Assembly (NCBI GenBank): GCA_023269365.1
Contig: JAHFTN010000023.1
Span: 1 to 14,618, forward strand
Length of the DNA stretch: 14,618 nt
From: Chlamydiota bacterium
Lineage (GTDB): Bacteria > Chlamydiota > Chlamydiia > Chlamydiales > Rhabdochlamydiaceae
Direction: 5' to 3'
Part shown: positions 6,708 to 13,571 of the stretch, piece by piece
Layout: each line of letters opens with the position of its first letter
Position numbering within the stretch: the first letter of the stretch is position 1
Program-made: the position numbers and the translations under genes
The notes under the pieces: model-generated
What the model saw: the letters and a program-made list of their open reading frames with translations, nothing else
Told to the model about the DNA's origin: nothing
Databases searched by the model: none

Positions 6708-7553
6708 TTACTTGATGACGATCGTCCTTGTAACATCATTAAAAGAGCCGGGGACAGGGGTATTGCTAGGGTCTAGCAGCTCAAGGCGCACTTTATGCAT
6801 TCCCTTACCAAAACCGTAGAGATAGTAGGGCTGCCAAGAGATAAGAGTGCGCTGGATCGTGTTGTCTAGGGTGAGGCGCACCTTGTAGCCATCTTTTGAA
6901 AGTTCACAATTTGTCAGGTAGAAATCGAGCAGGATCGGCTGCTCATTTTTTTTGTCGTAATCGTATTCCCCCTGAGGCTCGTTATAGGTAAGATAGGGGG
7001 CAGAGAGATTAATAGAGGTTGCCTCTTTTTTAACCTGATAATAGAAGGTGCTAGCAGCAAAGGCTCCGTCTGTTTTCACGCTCTCATTGTAAGAACGTAC
7101 GGGAAAGGCGCGGATCACGTGCATCCCTGGCTCGAGTTTGAAGGGGATTGTAAAATCGACGGTTTGATCAAAATAGTCTTCCGCATCGTCAAGGGCGTTG
7201 ATGAGCGCCTCATTCAAGGAAAAGTAGGGTTGGTTGTCGATGAAGACATGCAGGCTCTGTCCTTCAGAATCATTCCAGATCTCTTTCTTGCGAGGCTGCT
7301 CAGTATCTGTTCCGATGGGATAGCCCTCTAGGAGGATCTGTCCTTTTACGGGGGCTGTGGTTTTCAATTCTTTATTTTTGGGGTAAAGGATCGCCGTTCT
7401 CACATGATCAGGATCGGGCGTGGGGGTAACGGGGACCACTTGAATCTTTTCAGAATGGGGTGTGGGCTCTTCTAAAGAAGCGCACTGCCCTGTCGTGCAA
7501 GCTAGCGCGCAAAGAGCTGTGAGTAGTGTTGATGTTTCTAAGTGGATTCTCAA
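6708..7553 (-). CDS. Secreted beta-rich protein of unknown function, TTG start
   Basis: 281 residues starting at a TTG codon, with GAGAGG five bases upstream; no ATG occurs until residue 144, well past the signal sequence, so TTG is the best start. The N-terminus is a signal peptide: MRIHLETSTLLTALCALAC, with cleavage near 19-26. The ALAC stretch could be a lipobox, but the -3 residue is atypical, so lipidation is uncertain. A Pro/Thr linker (about 40-50) leads to two segments with the same rhythm, a strand-rich stretch ending in P-G-M-H-V-I-R-A-F (142-150) and a second ending in G-K-G-M-H-K-V-R-L (249-257) followed by DPSNTPVPGSFND (261-273). This pattern suggests two Ig-like beta-sandwich units. 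No enzyme motif is visible. It precedes the kinase-like array in the same direction with a 53-base gap, so co-transcription is plausible. Confidence 0.75.
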   Translation of the reverse strand: MRIHLETSTLLTALCALACTTGQCASLEEPTPHSEKIQVVPVTPTPDPDHVRTAILYPKNKELKTTAPVKGQILLEGYPIGTDTEQPRKKEIWNDSEGQSLHVFIDNQPYFSLNEALINALDDAEDYFDQTVDFTIPFKLEPGMHVIRAFPVRSYNESVKTDGAFAASTFYYQVKKEATSINLSAPYLTYNEPQGEYDYDKKNEQPILLDFYLTNCELSKDGYKVRLTLDNTIQRTLISWQPYYLYGFGKGMHKVRLELLDPSNTPVPGSFNDVTRTIVIK

Positions 7554-7659
7554 GGGGGCCTCTCTATTATTAACTCTAAAAATAGTATTTATGCCCTTTC
7601 TTATTTTTAGTCCAGAGGTTGCTTGGAAATAATTAAAAATTGAATGTAAATCTTTTAGG

Positions 7660-7739
7660 TTTTATAACTCGACTTTGCGGATAGGTTCATTGATGGAGGC
7701 TTTATCTCGCGAACCCAATGGCTAAAGTCCAGTATAAAA
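7660..7739. repeat. 80-base palindromic element upstream of the EamA gene
   Basis: Arms 7660-7676 and 7724-7739 pair over about 15 bases (TTTTAT with ATAAAA, ACT with AGT, GACTTT with AAAGTC), with one mismatch and one bulge. An inner GGTTC/GAACC pair (7684-7688 with 7711-7715) shares the axis near 7700. The core CTCGACTTTGCGG at 7668-7680 is nearly identical to those in the elements at 369-534 and 1543-1605. Its right edge lies seven bases from the ATG of the EamA gene, so it must be transcribed in the leader or overlap the promoter. The rest of this divergent gap (7554-7659) is AT-rich; I saw no promoter there clear enough to mark. Confidence 0.65.
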
Positions 7740-7746
7740 AAATAAT

Positions 7747-8589
7747 ATGCCTAAACACTACTTGGGAATCCTTCTTTTTATTGCATCGATGTTGATATTC
7801 TCAACAGCCTATGCCTTATTTAAAGCCTGTAACCCTTTTCTTTCGAATAGCTTATCCATTTTTTTTGTTAGTGTTTGTGCTTGCCTTTTGCTTTTGCCTT
7901 CCGTCATCAAAAAAAGAAGGGAAGTTTTCACTGAGAAAAATTTTTTTTTGATTATAGTAAGAACGGTGTTGGGACTCTTAAGCCTTTATTTCATTACGTT
8001 TGCCCTGAAAACGGATTCTCTTTCTGAGGTCATTTTACTGAATAATACAGCCCCACTTTTTGTCCCATTTATTGTGTGGATTTGGCATAGGGCTATAATT
8101 TCCCATCGGGTTTGGGTGGGCCTGGGCTTGGGTTTTATAGGGATCGTCCTTATACTCAGACCCAATTTTCATGATATCAATATCGGTTTAATCCTCGCTT
8201 TGCTTTCTGGATTATTCTCAGCTGGCTTGCTCGTCGTTACGCGTCTCATCGCGCACGAGCCGTTTTTGAAGCTTTTATTTTATTATTTTGTTCTAATCAG
8301 CCTGTTCTTATCTCCTTTTCTTTTCTTAAAATGGGATTTGCCTCCCCAGTGGATTTGGCTATTTTTATTTTTAGCTAGCGTAGCATTACTTATAGCTCAG
8401 TTGACGTTTGCTGCATCGATGCGTCATGCCTTACCGCATGAGGTGGCTCCTTTCATCTATACAAGTGTGGTTTTTTCAGGGTTAATCGATTGGATTTTCT
8501 GGGATACTGTCCCTAATTTGCTTTCTCTAATTGGAATGGTTATTGTTTGCATCGCTGGAATAATCACATTAATAAAAAAGAGAGTATAA
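7747..8589 (+). CDS. EamA/DMT-superfamily transporter (10 TM), probable small-molecule exporter
   Basis: 280 residues, almost wholly hydrophobic, with about ten membrane helices arranged as two similar halves of five, the plan of the drug/metabolite (EamA) transporter family. Helix 1 starts YLGILLFIASMLIFSTAYAL, and the first half ends in a typical GFIGIVLILRP (133-143). The last helix, about 257-276, is followed by KKRV. Proteins of this type export amino acids, nucleosides, small peptides or drugs, or in chlamydiae and rickettsiae import metabolites such as S-adenosylmethionine; the substrate cannot be assigned. The stop overlaps the start of the ATP-grasp gene (TAATG), so they are translationally coupled. 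There is no Shine-Dalgarno sequence. Base composition is low in G+C (18 of 60 at 7921-7980), in contrast to flanking genes. Confidence 0.88.
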   Translation: MPKHYLGILLFIASMLIFSTAYALFKACNPFLSNSLSIFFVSVCACLLLLPSVIKKRREVFTEKNFFLIIVRTVLGLLSLYFITFALKTDSLSEVILLNNTAPLFVPFIVWIWHRAIISHRVWVGLGLGFIGIVLILRPNFHDINIGLILALLSGLFSAGLLVVTRLIAHEPFLKLLFYYFVLISLFLSPFLFLKWDLPPQWIWLFLFLASVALLIAQLTFAASMRHALPHEVAPFIYTSVVFSGLIDWIFWDTVPNLLSLIGMVIVCIAGIITLIKKRV

Positions 8590-9818
8590 TGGAATCTATC
8601 GTATTATTCGATCCTGCTGGTGTAAGTGGAATTAATCTAAGAAAAGTAGCTAGGAAATTAGGATTTAAAGTCATAGCTGTTTTTACCTTGCCAGAAAAAA
8701 ATCTCAAAGAGCTCTATCACGATAAAGAATTGTTTAAAGGTTGGGATGACATCATCCTTTCAGACGAAAGGCAAGAAATTTTAGACAAGCTCAAGACGGT
8801 TTCTGTAAGAGCCGCAATAGCAGCTACGGAGAGTGGAGTAGAATTAGCAGATCAAATTGCAAATAGTCTAAATCTTTGGGGGAATTCGATTGATTACTCT
8901 GAGGAGAGAAGAAATAAAAGCAAAATGAGAGAAATCCTTAAAATTAATGGGTTTTCTTGTCCCGATTTTGCTCAGTGCGATTCTCTTGAGAAGGCCATCA
9001 AATTTGCTAAAGGACATAGGTTTCCTCTCGTGATTAAAACTCCTAAGGGGGCAGGCACAAGTCAAGTTTACGTTTGCGATCATCTAAAAAATCTAACGGA
9101 AGCATTTCATAAGATTTACGGGCAAAAGAACCTCTACGGCCAGATAGCAGACCATGCACTCATTGAAGAATATATCGGAGGAAAAGAATATGTGGTTGAT
9201 ACTTTTAGTGATGGAGAAGCTGTTCACGTCACAGATGTTTGGCTCTATGAAAAAATTGATGTCGCAAATTTAAAAAACATCTACTACAACGTCTATTCTC
9301 TGTCGCTTGATGACCCCTCTCTTACAAATCTGATTCAGCATGCAATCAAAATCGTAAAGGCTTTTCGTATACTAAGAGGTCCTGCCCACATGGAATTGAA
9401 AGAGGATCCAACTCGAGGTCCTACCTTGATTGAAATCGGAGCTAGGCTGGTGGGGAGGAATTTATCCGATTTAATCAGCAAATATACGAACTTTGACCCT
9501 TATAGGTTGATGATCGAAGTGTTTTCTAATGGCAAAACACAAGTTCCTTACCCCATCGTATATCAAAAACATTTTGGGGTTGCCTTTTGCCCTATTATTC
9601 AAACGGGGGTAATCGATAATATTCTAGGAATAGAAGAGATTAAAAAACTCAAGTCCTACGACTCACACTCACTCAATATAAAAAAGGGGGACTTTGTCTC
9701 TCTTAACGCAAGTGTTTTTACTGTTCCAATTGTTGTCTATTTTGCTCATGCAAACCGAGAGCAAATCCAAAGAGATCTAGCTTCTGCTCATAAATACTTT
9801 CAGCTCGAACTAGGGTGA
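8589..9818 (+). CDS. ATP-grasp ligase (carboxylate-amine ligase, L-amino-acid-ligase-like)
   Basis: 409 residues from the ATG at 8589, chosen because it overlaps the previous stop (TAATG) and has AGAGAG just upstream; an ATG 14 codons earlier lies inside the transporter gene and adds no family sequence. The N-terminal domain starts with a Rossmann-like strand and glycine turn (IVLFDPAGVSG, 4-14). ATP-grasp motifs follow: RNKSKMREIL (108-117), VIKTPKGAGTS (148-158) with the ATP lysine K150, EEYIGGKEYVVD (193-204), GPAHMELK (264-271) and IEIGAR (281-286) with metal-binding acids E269 and E282. The Asn common after the second acid is Gly here. Such enzymes activate a carboxylate as acyl phosphate and join it to an amine. 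Length and motifs fit dipeptide-forming ligases of the BacD type, but PurK/PurT-like or peptide-modifying roles are possible. The AT-rich composition matches the partner exporter. Confidence 0.82.
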   Translation: MESIVLFDPAGVSGINLRKVARKLGFKVIAVFTLPEKNLKELYHDKELFKGWDDIILSDERQEILDKLKTVSVRAAIAATESGVELADQIANSLNLWGNSIDYSEERRNKSKMREILKINGFSCPDFAQCDSLEKAIKFAKGHRFPLVIKTPKGAGTSQVYVCDHLKNLTEAFHKIYGQKNLYGQIADHALIEEYIGGKEYVVDTFSDGEAVHVTDVWLYEKIDVANLKNIYYNVYSLSLDDPSLTNLIQHAIKIVKAFRILRGPAHMELKEDPTRGPTLIEIGARLVGRNLSDLISKYTNFDPYRLMIEVFSNGKTQVPYPIVYQKHFGVAFCPIIQTGVIDNILGIEEIKKLKSYDSHSLNIKKGDFVSLNASVFTVPIVVYFAHANREQIQRDLASAHKYFQLELG

Positions 9819-9835
9819 AGTGGTTGGCCTAGGCT

Positions 9836-9854
9836 GGACAGGTTCATAGTATAA
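9836..9854. repeat. Possible remnant of the palindromic repeat family
   Basis: The 14 bases from 9836 (GGACAGGTTCATAG) match 12 of 14 positions of 7679-7692 in the 80-base element, and are followed by AGTATAA, which also occurs at that element's right edge. No matching second arm is present, so this would be a decayed or internally deleted copy in the 88-base gap before the PiT gene. The match is short enough to arise by chance. Confidence 0.25.
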
Positions 9855-9906
9855 GAATCTTTTTTATTTGCAAAGATCTGGGAAGATCCTTTATTTCTAA
9901 GTCTAT

Positions 9907-10905
9907 ATGGAAATTGTTTCGATTAATTTAGTTGTGCTCATCGTTTTATTTGGGTTATTTTTTGATTATACGAATGGTTTTCACGATGCGGCAAACGTGG
10001 TCTCGACGGTCATCGCTACGCGTGTCTTAGCCCCTTTGAGCGCAATTTTGTTAGCTGCGGTGTTGAATTTTATCGGAGCGACACAGATCAGTGGGGTCGC
10101 AGAGACGATTACATCAGGACTTGTCAATCTGGCTTCCGCTTCTCAAATCACGGTCCTGTGCGCCCTGATCGGAGCTATCTTCTGGAATCTGATCACCTGG
10201 TATTTTGGGATTCCCAGCAGTTCTTCTTACGCGCTAGTTGGGGGGTTAATTGGGGCCTCCTGGATCCATGAGGGGATCGGCGTCATTCTCTGGAAGGGGC
10301 TTCTCTATAAAGTGGCAATTCCCATGATCATCTCTCCTCTTGTAGGTTTTCTCATTGCCTTTGCCCTTTTAAAGGGGCTCAACTGGTTGATCCACTCCCA
10401 TCGCTTGCGCCATACAGATAAGCTCTTTGCCCGCCTGCAGATCGGCTCTGCTAGCTTGGTGGCTCTTTCTCATGGATTAAATGATGCGCAAAAAAGCATG
10501 GGGATCATCACTCTAGGCCTCTATGCGGGAGGGGTTATTATCCAGCCCCATATTCCCCTATGGGTCATTTTTGCTTGCGCCCTCGTGATGGCTCTTGGAA
10601 CTGCTTCTGGAGGCTTTCGGATCATCCGCACTGTGGGTTATGAAATCACAAGACTGCGCCCCTTGCAGGGATTTGCTGCAGAAGCGAGTGCTTCTTGCGT
10701 CATTTTAACGGCTAGCTTTCTCGGGATGCCCATCAGCTCGACCCATATGATCGTCGGTAGTGTGACGGGGGTGGGGGTGGCAAATGAGGCCTCTAAGGTG
10801 CGCTGGTCGATAGGCAAGAAGATGGGGATAGCCTGGGGCTTAACGCTCCCCGGTTCTGCCCTCGTTGCAGCGCTTGCCTTTCGCTGCATCGAAACTCTTT
10901 TTTAA
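9907..10905 (+). CDS. Inorganic phosphate transporter, PiT family
   Basis: 332 residues of mostly membrane helix. The two PiT signature repeats are present: GFHDAANVVST (24-34) in the first half and SHGLNDAQKSMG (188-199) in the second. Each is followed by a matching GIPSSSSYALVGG (101-113) or GMPISSTHMIVGS segment, showing the inverted-repeat architecture of the family. PiT proteins take up phosphate with a cation (proton or sodium) across the inner membrane; chlamydiae carry one such gene (annotated as a phosphate permease). The length is typical for the short bacterial form without the large central loop. The ATG at 9907 has only a weak AAG-type sequence upstream. It is convergent with recF, with 17 bases between the two stops. 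G+C content is clearly higher than in the preceding two-gene operon, so it is probably native and independently transcribed. Confidence 0.95.
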   Translation: MEIVSINLVVLIVLFGLFFDYTNGFHDAANVVSTVIATRVLAPLSAILLAAVLNFIGATQISGVAETITSGLVNLASASQITVLCALIGAIFWNLITWYFGIPSSSSYALVGGLIGASWIHEGIGVILWKGLLYKVAIPMIISPLVGFLIAFALLKGLNWLIHSHRLRHTDKLFARLQIGSASLVALSHGLNDAQKSMGIITLGLYAGGVIIQPHIPLWVIFACALVMALGTASGGFRIIRTVGYEITRLRPLQGFAAEASASCVILTASFLGMPISSTHMIVGSVTGVGVANEASKVRWSIGKKMGIAWGLTLPGSALVAALAFRCIETLF

Positions 10906-10922
10906 TCTAGATGTTTGCCGTA

Positions 10923-12038
10923 TTAGATCGGTTGAGTAGGCGAACAAGATCCCATGAGAGTATCCTGAATTTCCCCTTGTTTAATCCTAAAGACAGCAGA
11001 AGTTTCGAGCCCCTCATGTAAAGAGAGCGGTGAGGTAAGAAAGACCTGGCCAAAATGAGAGAGGTGCAAAAGAAGCTGCTTGTGTCTTTTTTTGTCGAGT
11101 TGAATCCCAAAGTCATCGATCCCAAGAAGGGGCTTATCTTCGAGAAGCTGTGCCATATGTTCCCATTCTGCAAAGCGCAGCGCCGAGAGGCAGGAGCGCT
11201 TTTGCCCTTCGCTAGAAAAGGTTTTGACTAGCTTTTTCCCCAGTTGAATCGAGAGATCGTCGCGGTGGGGCCCCACAAGGGTATTGCCGATGACCATCTC
11301 CTTGGGGCGCATCTCTTTAAAGGCGTGTTGCAAAACGAGGGCTTTATCTTCCGCTTCGCATAGAGAAGAGGGGTTGGAGTGGTAGTGTAGAGACAGAGGA
11401 TCGGCCCCCCTGGAAAGAAGCTCGATCCATTTGTTTAGGTGAGGGATAATCTCGAGGACCACATGTTTGCGTTTATCTACGATATAGCTAGCAGAAAGGG
11501 CCATCACCTCTTCCCAGGCGGCAATCCCCGCTTGAGAAGAGGCGCGCAGTAGGTGGTTTCTTTGCTTCATCGCCTTAAAATACCTTCCCAGATGGTGCAC
11601 ATAAGAAAGATCTATCTGCGCGCTATGTAGATCGAGAAAGCGGCGCCGCTCAGAGGGAGAGCCGTTGATCAGGGAGAGATCATCCGGAGTGATGAGGACA
11701 GAGGGGAGGATCCCAAGAAGGGAGTGCAGGGTGGAATACGCATTTCCATTATGCTCCACCTTGCGCCCCTCTTCGTCGTAATAGATCTTTAATGTCTGAG
11801 AGATCCCGTCCCTGAAGAATTCTGCCTCTAAATAGAAAAAACGTTTTCCGAAGGCGACAAGATCGCTTAGTGTATGGGTGCGAAAGGACCTTCCCGTGCT
11901 TACTAGATAAATTGCCTCGAGAAGGTTTGTCTTCCCCTGCCCGTTTTCCCCTTGGAAAAAGTTGACGGACGGGGAGAAAAACACCTCGCTTTGCAAGTAA
12001 TTTCTAAAGTTGCGAAGCAGCAGGCGCTTGAGATACAT
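10923..12038 (-). CDS. recF: DNA replication/repair protein RecF
   Basis: 371 residues, normal for RecF, an SMC/ABC-type ATPase that binds gapped DNA and, with RecO and RecR, loads RecA. The N-terminus YLKRLLLRNFRNY is the family's opening. Motifs are Walker A GENGQGKT (30-37), TPDDLSLINGSPSERRRFLD (117-136), GPHRDDL (256-262), the ABC signature SSEGQKR (275-281) and a Walker B region LLGIDDFGIQLD (304-315), a little divergent from the common LLLDD-x-x-x-ELD in having Q313 where Glu is usual. LTSPL (334-338) is the switch-like strand. It is last in a minus-strand run, 21 bases after the AlbA_2/winged-helix gene and downstream of dnaN, an order (dnaN then recF) known in chlamydiae. A GAGAAAG sequence precedes the ATG. 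Confidence 0.96.
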   Translation of the reverse strand: MYLKRLLLRNFRNYLQSEVFFSPSVNFFQGENGQGKTNLLEAIYLVSTGRSFRTHTLSDLVAFGKRFFYLEAEFFRDGISQTLKIYYDEEGRKVEHNGNAYSTLHSLLGILPSVLITPDDLSLINGSPSERRRFLDLHSAQIDLSYVHHLGRYFKAMKQRNHLLRASSQAGIAAWEEVMALSASYIVDKRKHVVLEIIPHLNKWIELLSRGADPLSLHYHSNPSSLCEAEDKALVLQHAFKEMRPKEMVIGNTLVGPHRDDLSIQLGKKLVKTFSSEGQKRSCLSALRFAEWEHMAQLLEDKPLLGIDDFGIQLDKKRHKQLLLHLSHFGQVFLTSPLSLHEGLETSAVFRIKQGEIQDTLMGSCSPTQPI

Positions 12039-12059
12039 TAAACTTTCTCTTAATATAAG

Positions 12060-12344
12060 TCATTGCGGGGTTAATTGCCAGACAACAGACCGTCCTTTGC
12101 CTCTGGAAATCAATAACTTTTTTTCTCGTAAAATGGCAAGATCATAACGCAGTGTGCGTTTAGGAATTACACTAGGTAGAAGTTGTAAAATTTCTCCGTA
12201 AGAGGAACACCCAATAATGAGAATCCCTCCAGAGGTATTAGCAAAAGAAACTAGGGTTTTAAAGATAGGCGACAAAGAGGAAAGGTCTCTTTTAAACTCT
12301 AAAGTCTTTGATTCAGAGCACTTAATGAGTTTTTCTATTTCCAT
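12060..12344 (-). CDS. AlbA_2/winged-helix miniprotein, probable DNA-binding regulator
   Basis: 94 residues between dnaN and recF. Residues 10-50 have the start of an AlbA_2 (Schlafen-like, formerly AAA_4) domain: ESKTLEFKRD (11-20) and SFANTSGGILIIG (33-45). The chain then jumps directly into what looks like a C-terminal winged helix, LPSVIPKRTLRYDLAILREK (56-75), with the wing GKGRSVVWQL (82-91). In the usual long proteins these parts are separated by a few hundred residues, so this is either a compact natural fusion or the product of an in-frame internal deletion. The frame is intact and the gene sits in an operon with 56- and 21-base gaps, which argues that it is kept. A perfect 12-base palindrome lies 23 bases before its ATG. 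There is no clear ribosome binding site. The function is unknown. Confidence 0.65.
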   Translation of the reverse strand: MEIEKLIKCSESKTLEFKRDLSSLSPIFKTLVSFANTSGGILIIGCSSYGEILQLLPSVIPKRTLRYDLAILREKKLLISRGKGRSVVWQLTPQ

Positions 12345-12366
12345 AATTTCGTCGCATTTATTTCTT

Positions 12367-12378
12367 ATCTTATAAGAT
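12367..12378. promoter_or_regulatory. 12-base palindrome upstream of the AlbA_2/winged-helix gene, candidate operator
   Basis: ATCTTATAAGAT is a perfect palindrome in the 56-base gap between dnaN and the miniprotein gene, 23 bases from the latter's ATG. It also contains TATAAG, which could be part of a -10 box. Its place just ahead of a gene for a probable winged-helix protein suggests an autoregulatory site, but this is inference. Confidence 0.3.
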
Positions 12379-12400
12379 CAGGCAAAACAACCTTACGCGG

Positions 12401-13501
12401 TCAGTCGAGTCGCATGGGCATGATGACAAACTGTGCTGTCGTCGAGTCTGTAATCAGACCAGGATTATAGGAGTCTGTGATGGTGAAGTTCACCGTTTCA
12501 TCTTTGCTGTGGCGCAAGATGTCGAGAAAGTAGACGGGGTTAAAAGCAATGTGGAGTGGTTCTCCTGCGTAATTGACCGGCATGGAGACGGTTCCCTCTC
12601 CACTTGTTGCCGTATTGATCGAGATGTGTAGCTCTCCTGTTGTAAACGAAAACTTCACCGAGTTGTGCTGCTCGCTAGTGAAAAGGTTAATTTGTCGAAG
12701 GAGAGACATCAACTCCTCTCGATGCAGAGATAAGGCCTGCTCTTTGGATTGAGGGATGATCCTACTGACATCGGGGAATTTACCGGAAAAGAGTTTGCTC
12801 ACTAGCGTCACATTATTGAGCTCGAAGGCGATCTTATCTTGCATTAAGGTGATGACAACGGCGCCCTCCTCTTTCGCATCTAGGGTGTGGATAATCTCTT
12901 CTGCCGCTTTCAGAGGGATGAGGTAGGACCCACTTGCCCCCACAGGAAAAGAGGCATTAAAGCGAATTTTTGTAAGGCGTTTCCCATCGGTAGAGCAAAG
13001 AGAGGCTTCTATGCTGCTATGCTCTAAAAACAGGGCGTTGAGCGTATTTTGCGTATCGACTTTAGCAGCGGAAAACAATGAGCGCGAGAGGAGCTCTTTA
13101 AGTTCTTTCGAGGGGATCGAGAAATGCACCCCTTCTTGCAGGTTGGGAAATTCGGGAAATTCCGCCTTCAGCATCCCCTGGATTTTAAACCGAGAAGAGC
13201 CAGAATTAATGGCCGCCGTCTCAGGAGAGGGGGTATGGATCTCGAGAGTCGGGGCCGTAAGCTCTCTCACAAGCGAGATAAATTGGCGCGCAGGCAAGGC
13301 GATAGAGCCCTCCTTTTGCACGGTGGCACTGAGATAGACGCGCATGCTCACGGTCCCATCTGTGGCGCTAATCACCACCTGGTCATCCACAGCTTCGATG
13401 AGCAAAGTCCCCAAGATGGCAAATGCAGGCTTGGAAGGGGTGATTGTCTGGATCTTGTTAAGTAGCGTGGTGAGCTCTAACCGAGAGAGGATGATTTTCA
13501 T
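12401..13501 (-). CDS. dnaN: DNA polymerase III beta subunit (sliding clamp)
   Basis: 366 residues, the standard length of the three-domain bacterial clamp that encircles DNA as a dimer and tethers the replicative polymerase. The N-terminus MKIILSRLELTTLLNKIQ, the stretch FAILGTLLIEA (27-37), and the C-terminus FVIMPMRLD (358-366), which forms part of the partner-binding cleft, are diagnostic. The central GTVSMPVNYAGEPLHIAFNP segment matches the third domain. A strong AAAGGAG lies eleven bases before the ATG, in a leader with paired inverted repeats (see 13508-13552). It follows a hypothetical gene by 70 bases and precedes the miniprotein and recF, all on the same strand. No dnaA is adjacent in this window. 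Confidence 0.97.
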   Translation of the reverse strand: MKIILSRLELTTLLNKIQTITPSKPAFAILGTLLIEAVDDQVVISATDGTVSMRVYLSATVQKEGSIALPARQFISLVRELTAPTLEIHTPSPETAAINSGSSRFKIQGMLKAEFPEFPNLQEGVHFSIPSKELKELLSRSLFSAAKVDTQNTLNALFLEHSSIEASLCSTDGKRLTKIRFNASFPVGASGSYLIPLKAAEEIIHTLDAKEEGAVVITLMQDKIAFELNNVTLVSKLFSGKFPDVSRIIPQSKEQALSLHREELMSLLRQINLFTSEQHNSVKFSFTTGELHISINTATSGEGTVSMPVNYAGEPLHIAFNPVYFLDILRHSKDETVNFTITDSYNPGLITDSTTAQFVIMPMRLD

Positions 13502-13507
13502 AGAAGG

Positions 13508-13552
13508 TTTGTCTCCTTTAATGCCATCCGTATCATAGCGGATGGAGACAAA
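13508..13552 (-). promoter_or_regulatory. Structured dnaN leader able to hide the Shine-Dalgarno sequence
   Basis: Read on the minus strand, the leader has TTTGTCTCC (13552-13544) and GGAGACAAA (13516-13508), a perfect 9-base complementary pair. The second arm includes the GGAG of the dnaN ribosome binding site. Between them is another perfect hairpin, CCATCCG (13545-13539) with CGGATGG (13530-13524) and an 8-base loop. The two stems share two C residues and can stack as 9+5 or 7+7 pairs with a 9-base bulge. The fold would block ribosome binding. There is no U-run after it, so a terminator is unlikely. Confidence 0.55.
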
Positions 13553-13571
13553 ATCGGTCTATGAATAAAAT

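Noticed and set aside
6682..6708. ACCTTG/CAAGGT inverted repeat around the stop of the secreted protein gene, as a terminator
   Set aside because: The stem is only six bases with a 15-base loop and no U-run, and the following genes continue on the same strand.
7554..7659. Promoter boxes for the divergent secreted-protein and EamA genes
   Set aside because: The region is AT-rich with several possible -10-like hexamers, but none has a convincing -35 partner at proper spacing.
9883..9906. Strong ribosome binding site for the PiT gene
   Set aside because: Only a weak AAG-type match is present before the ATG; it does not distinguish a start.
10906..10922. Shared terminator between the converging PiT and recF genes
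   Set aside because: The gap is 17 bases and contains no inverted repeat; any termination signal must lie inside the genes.
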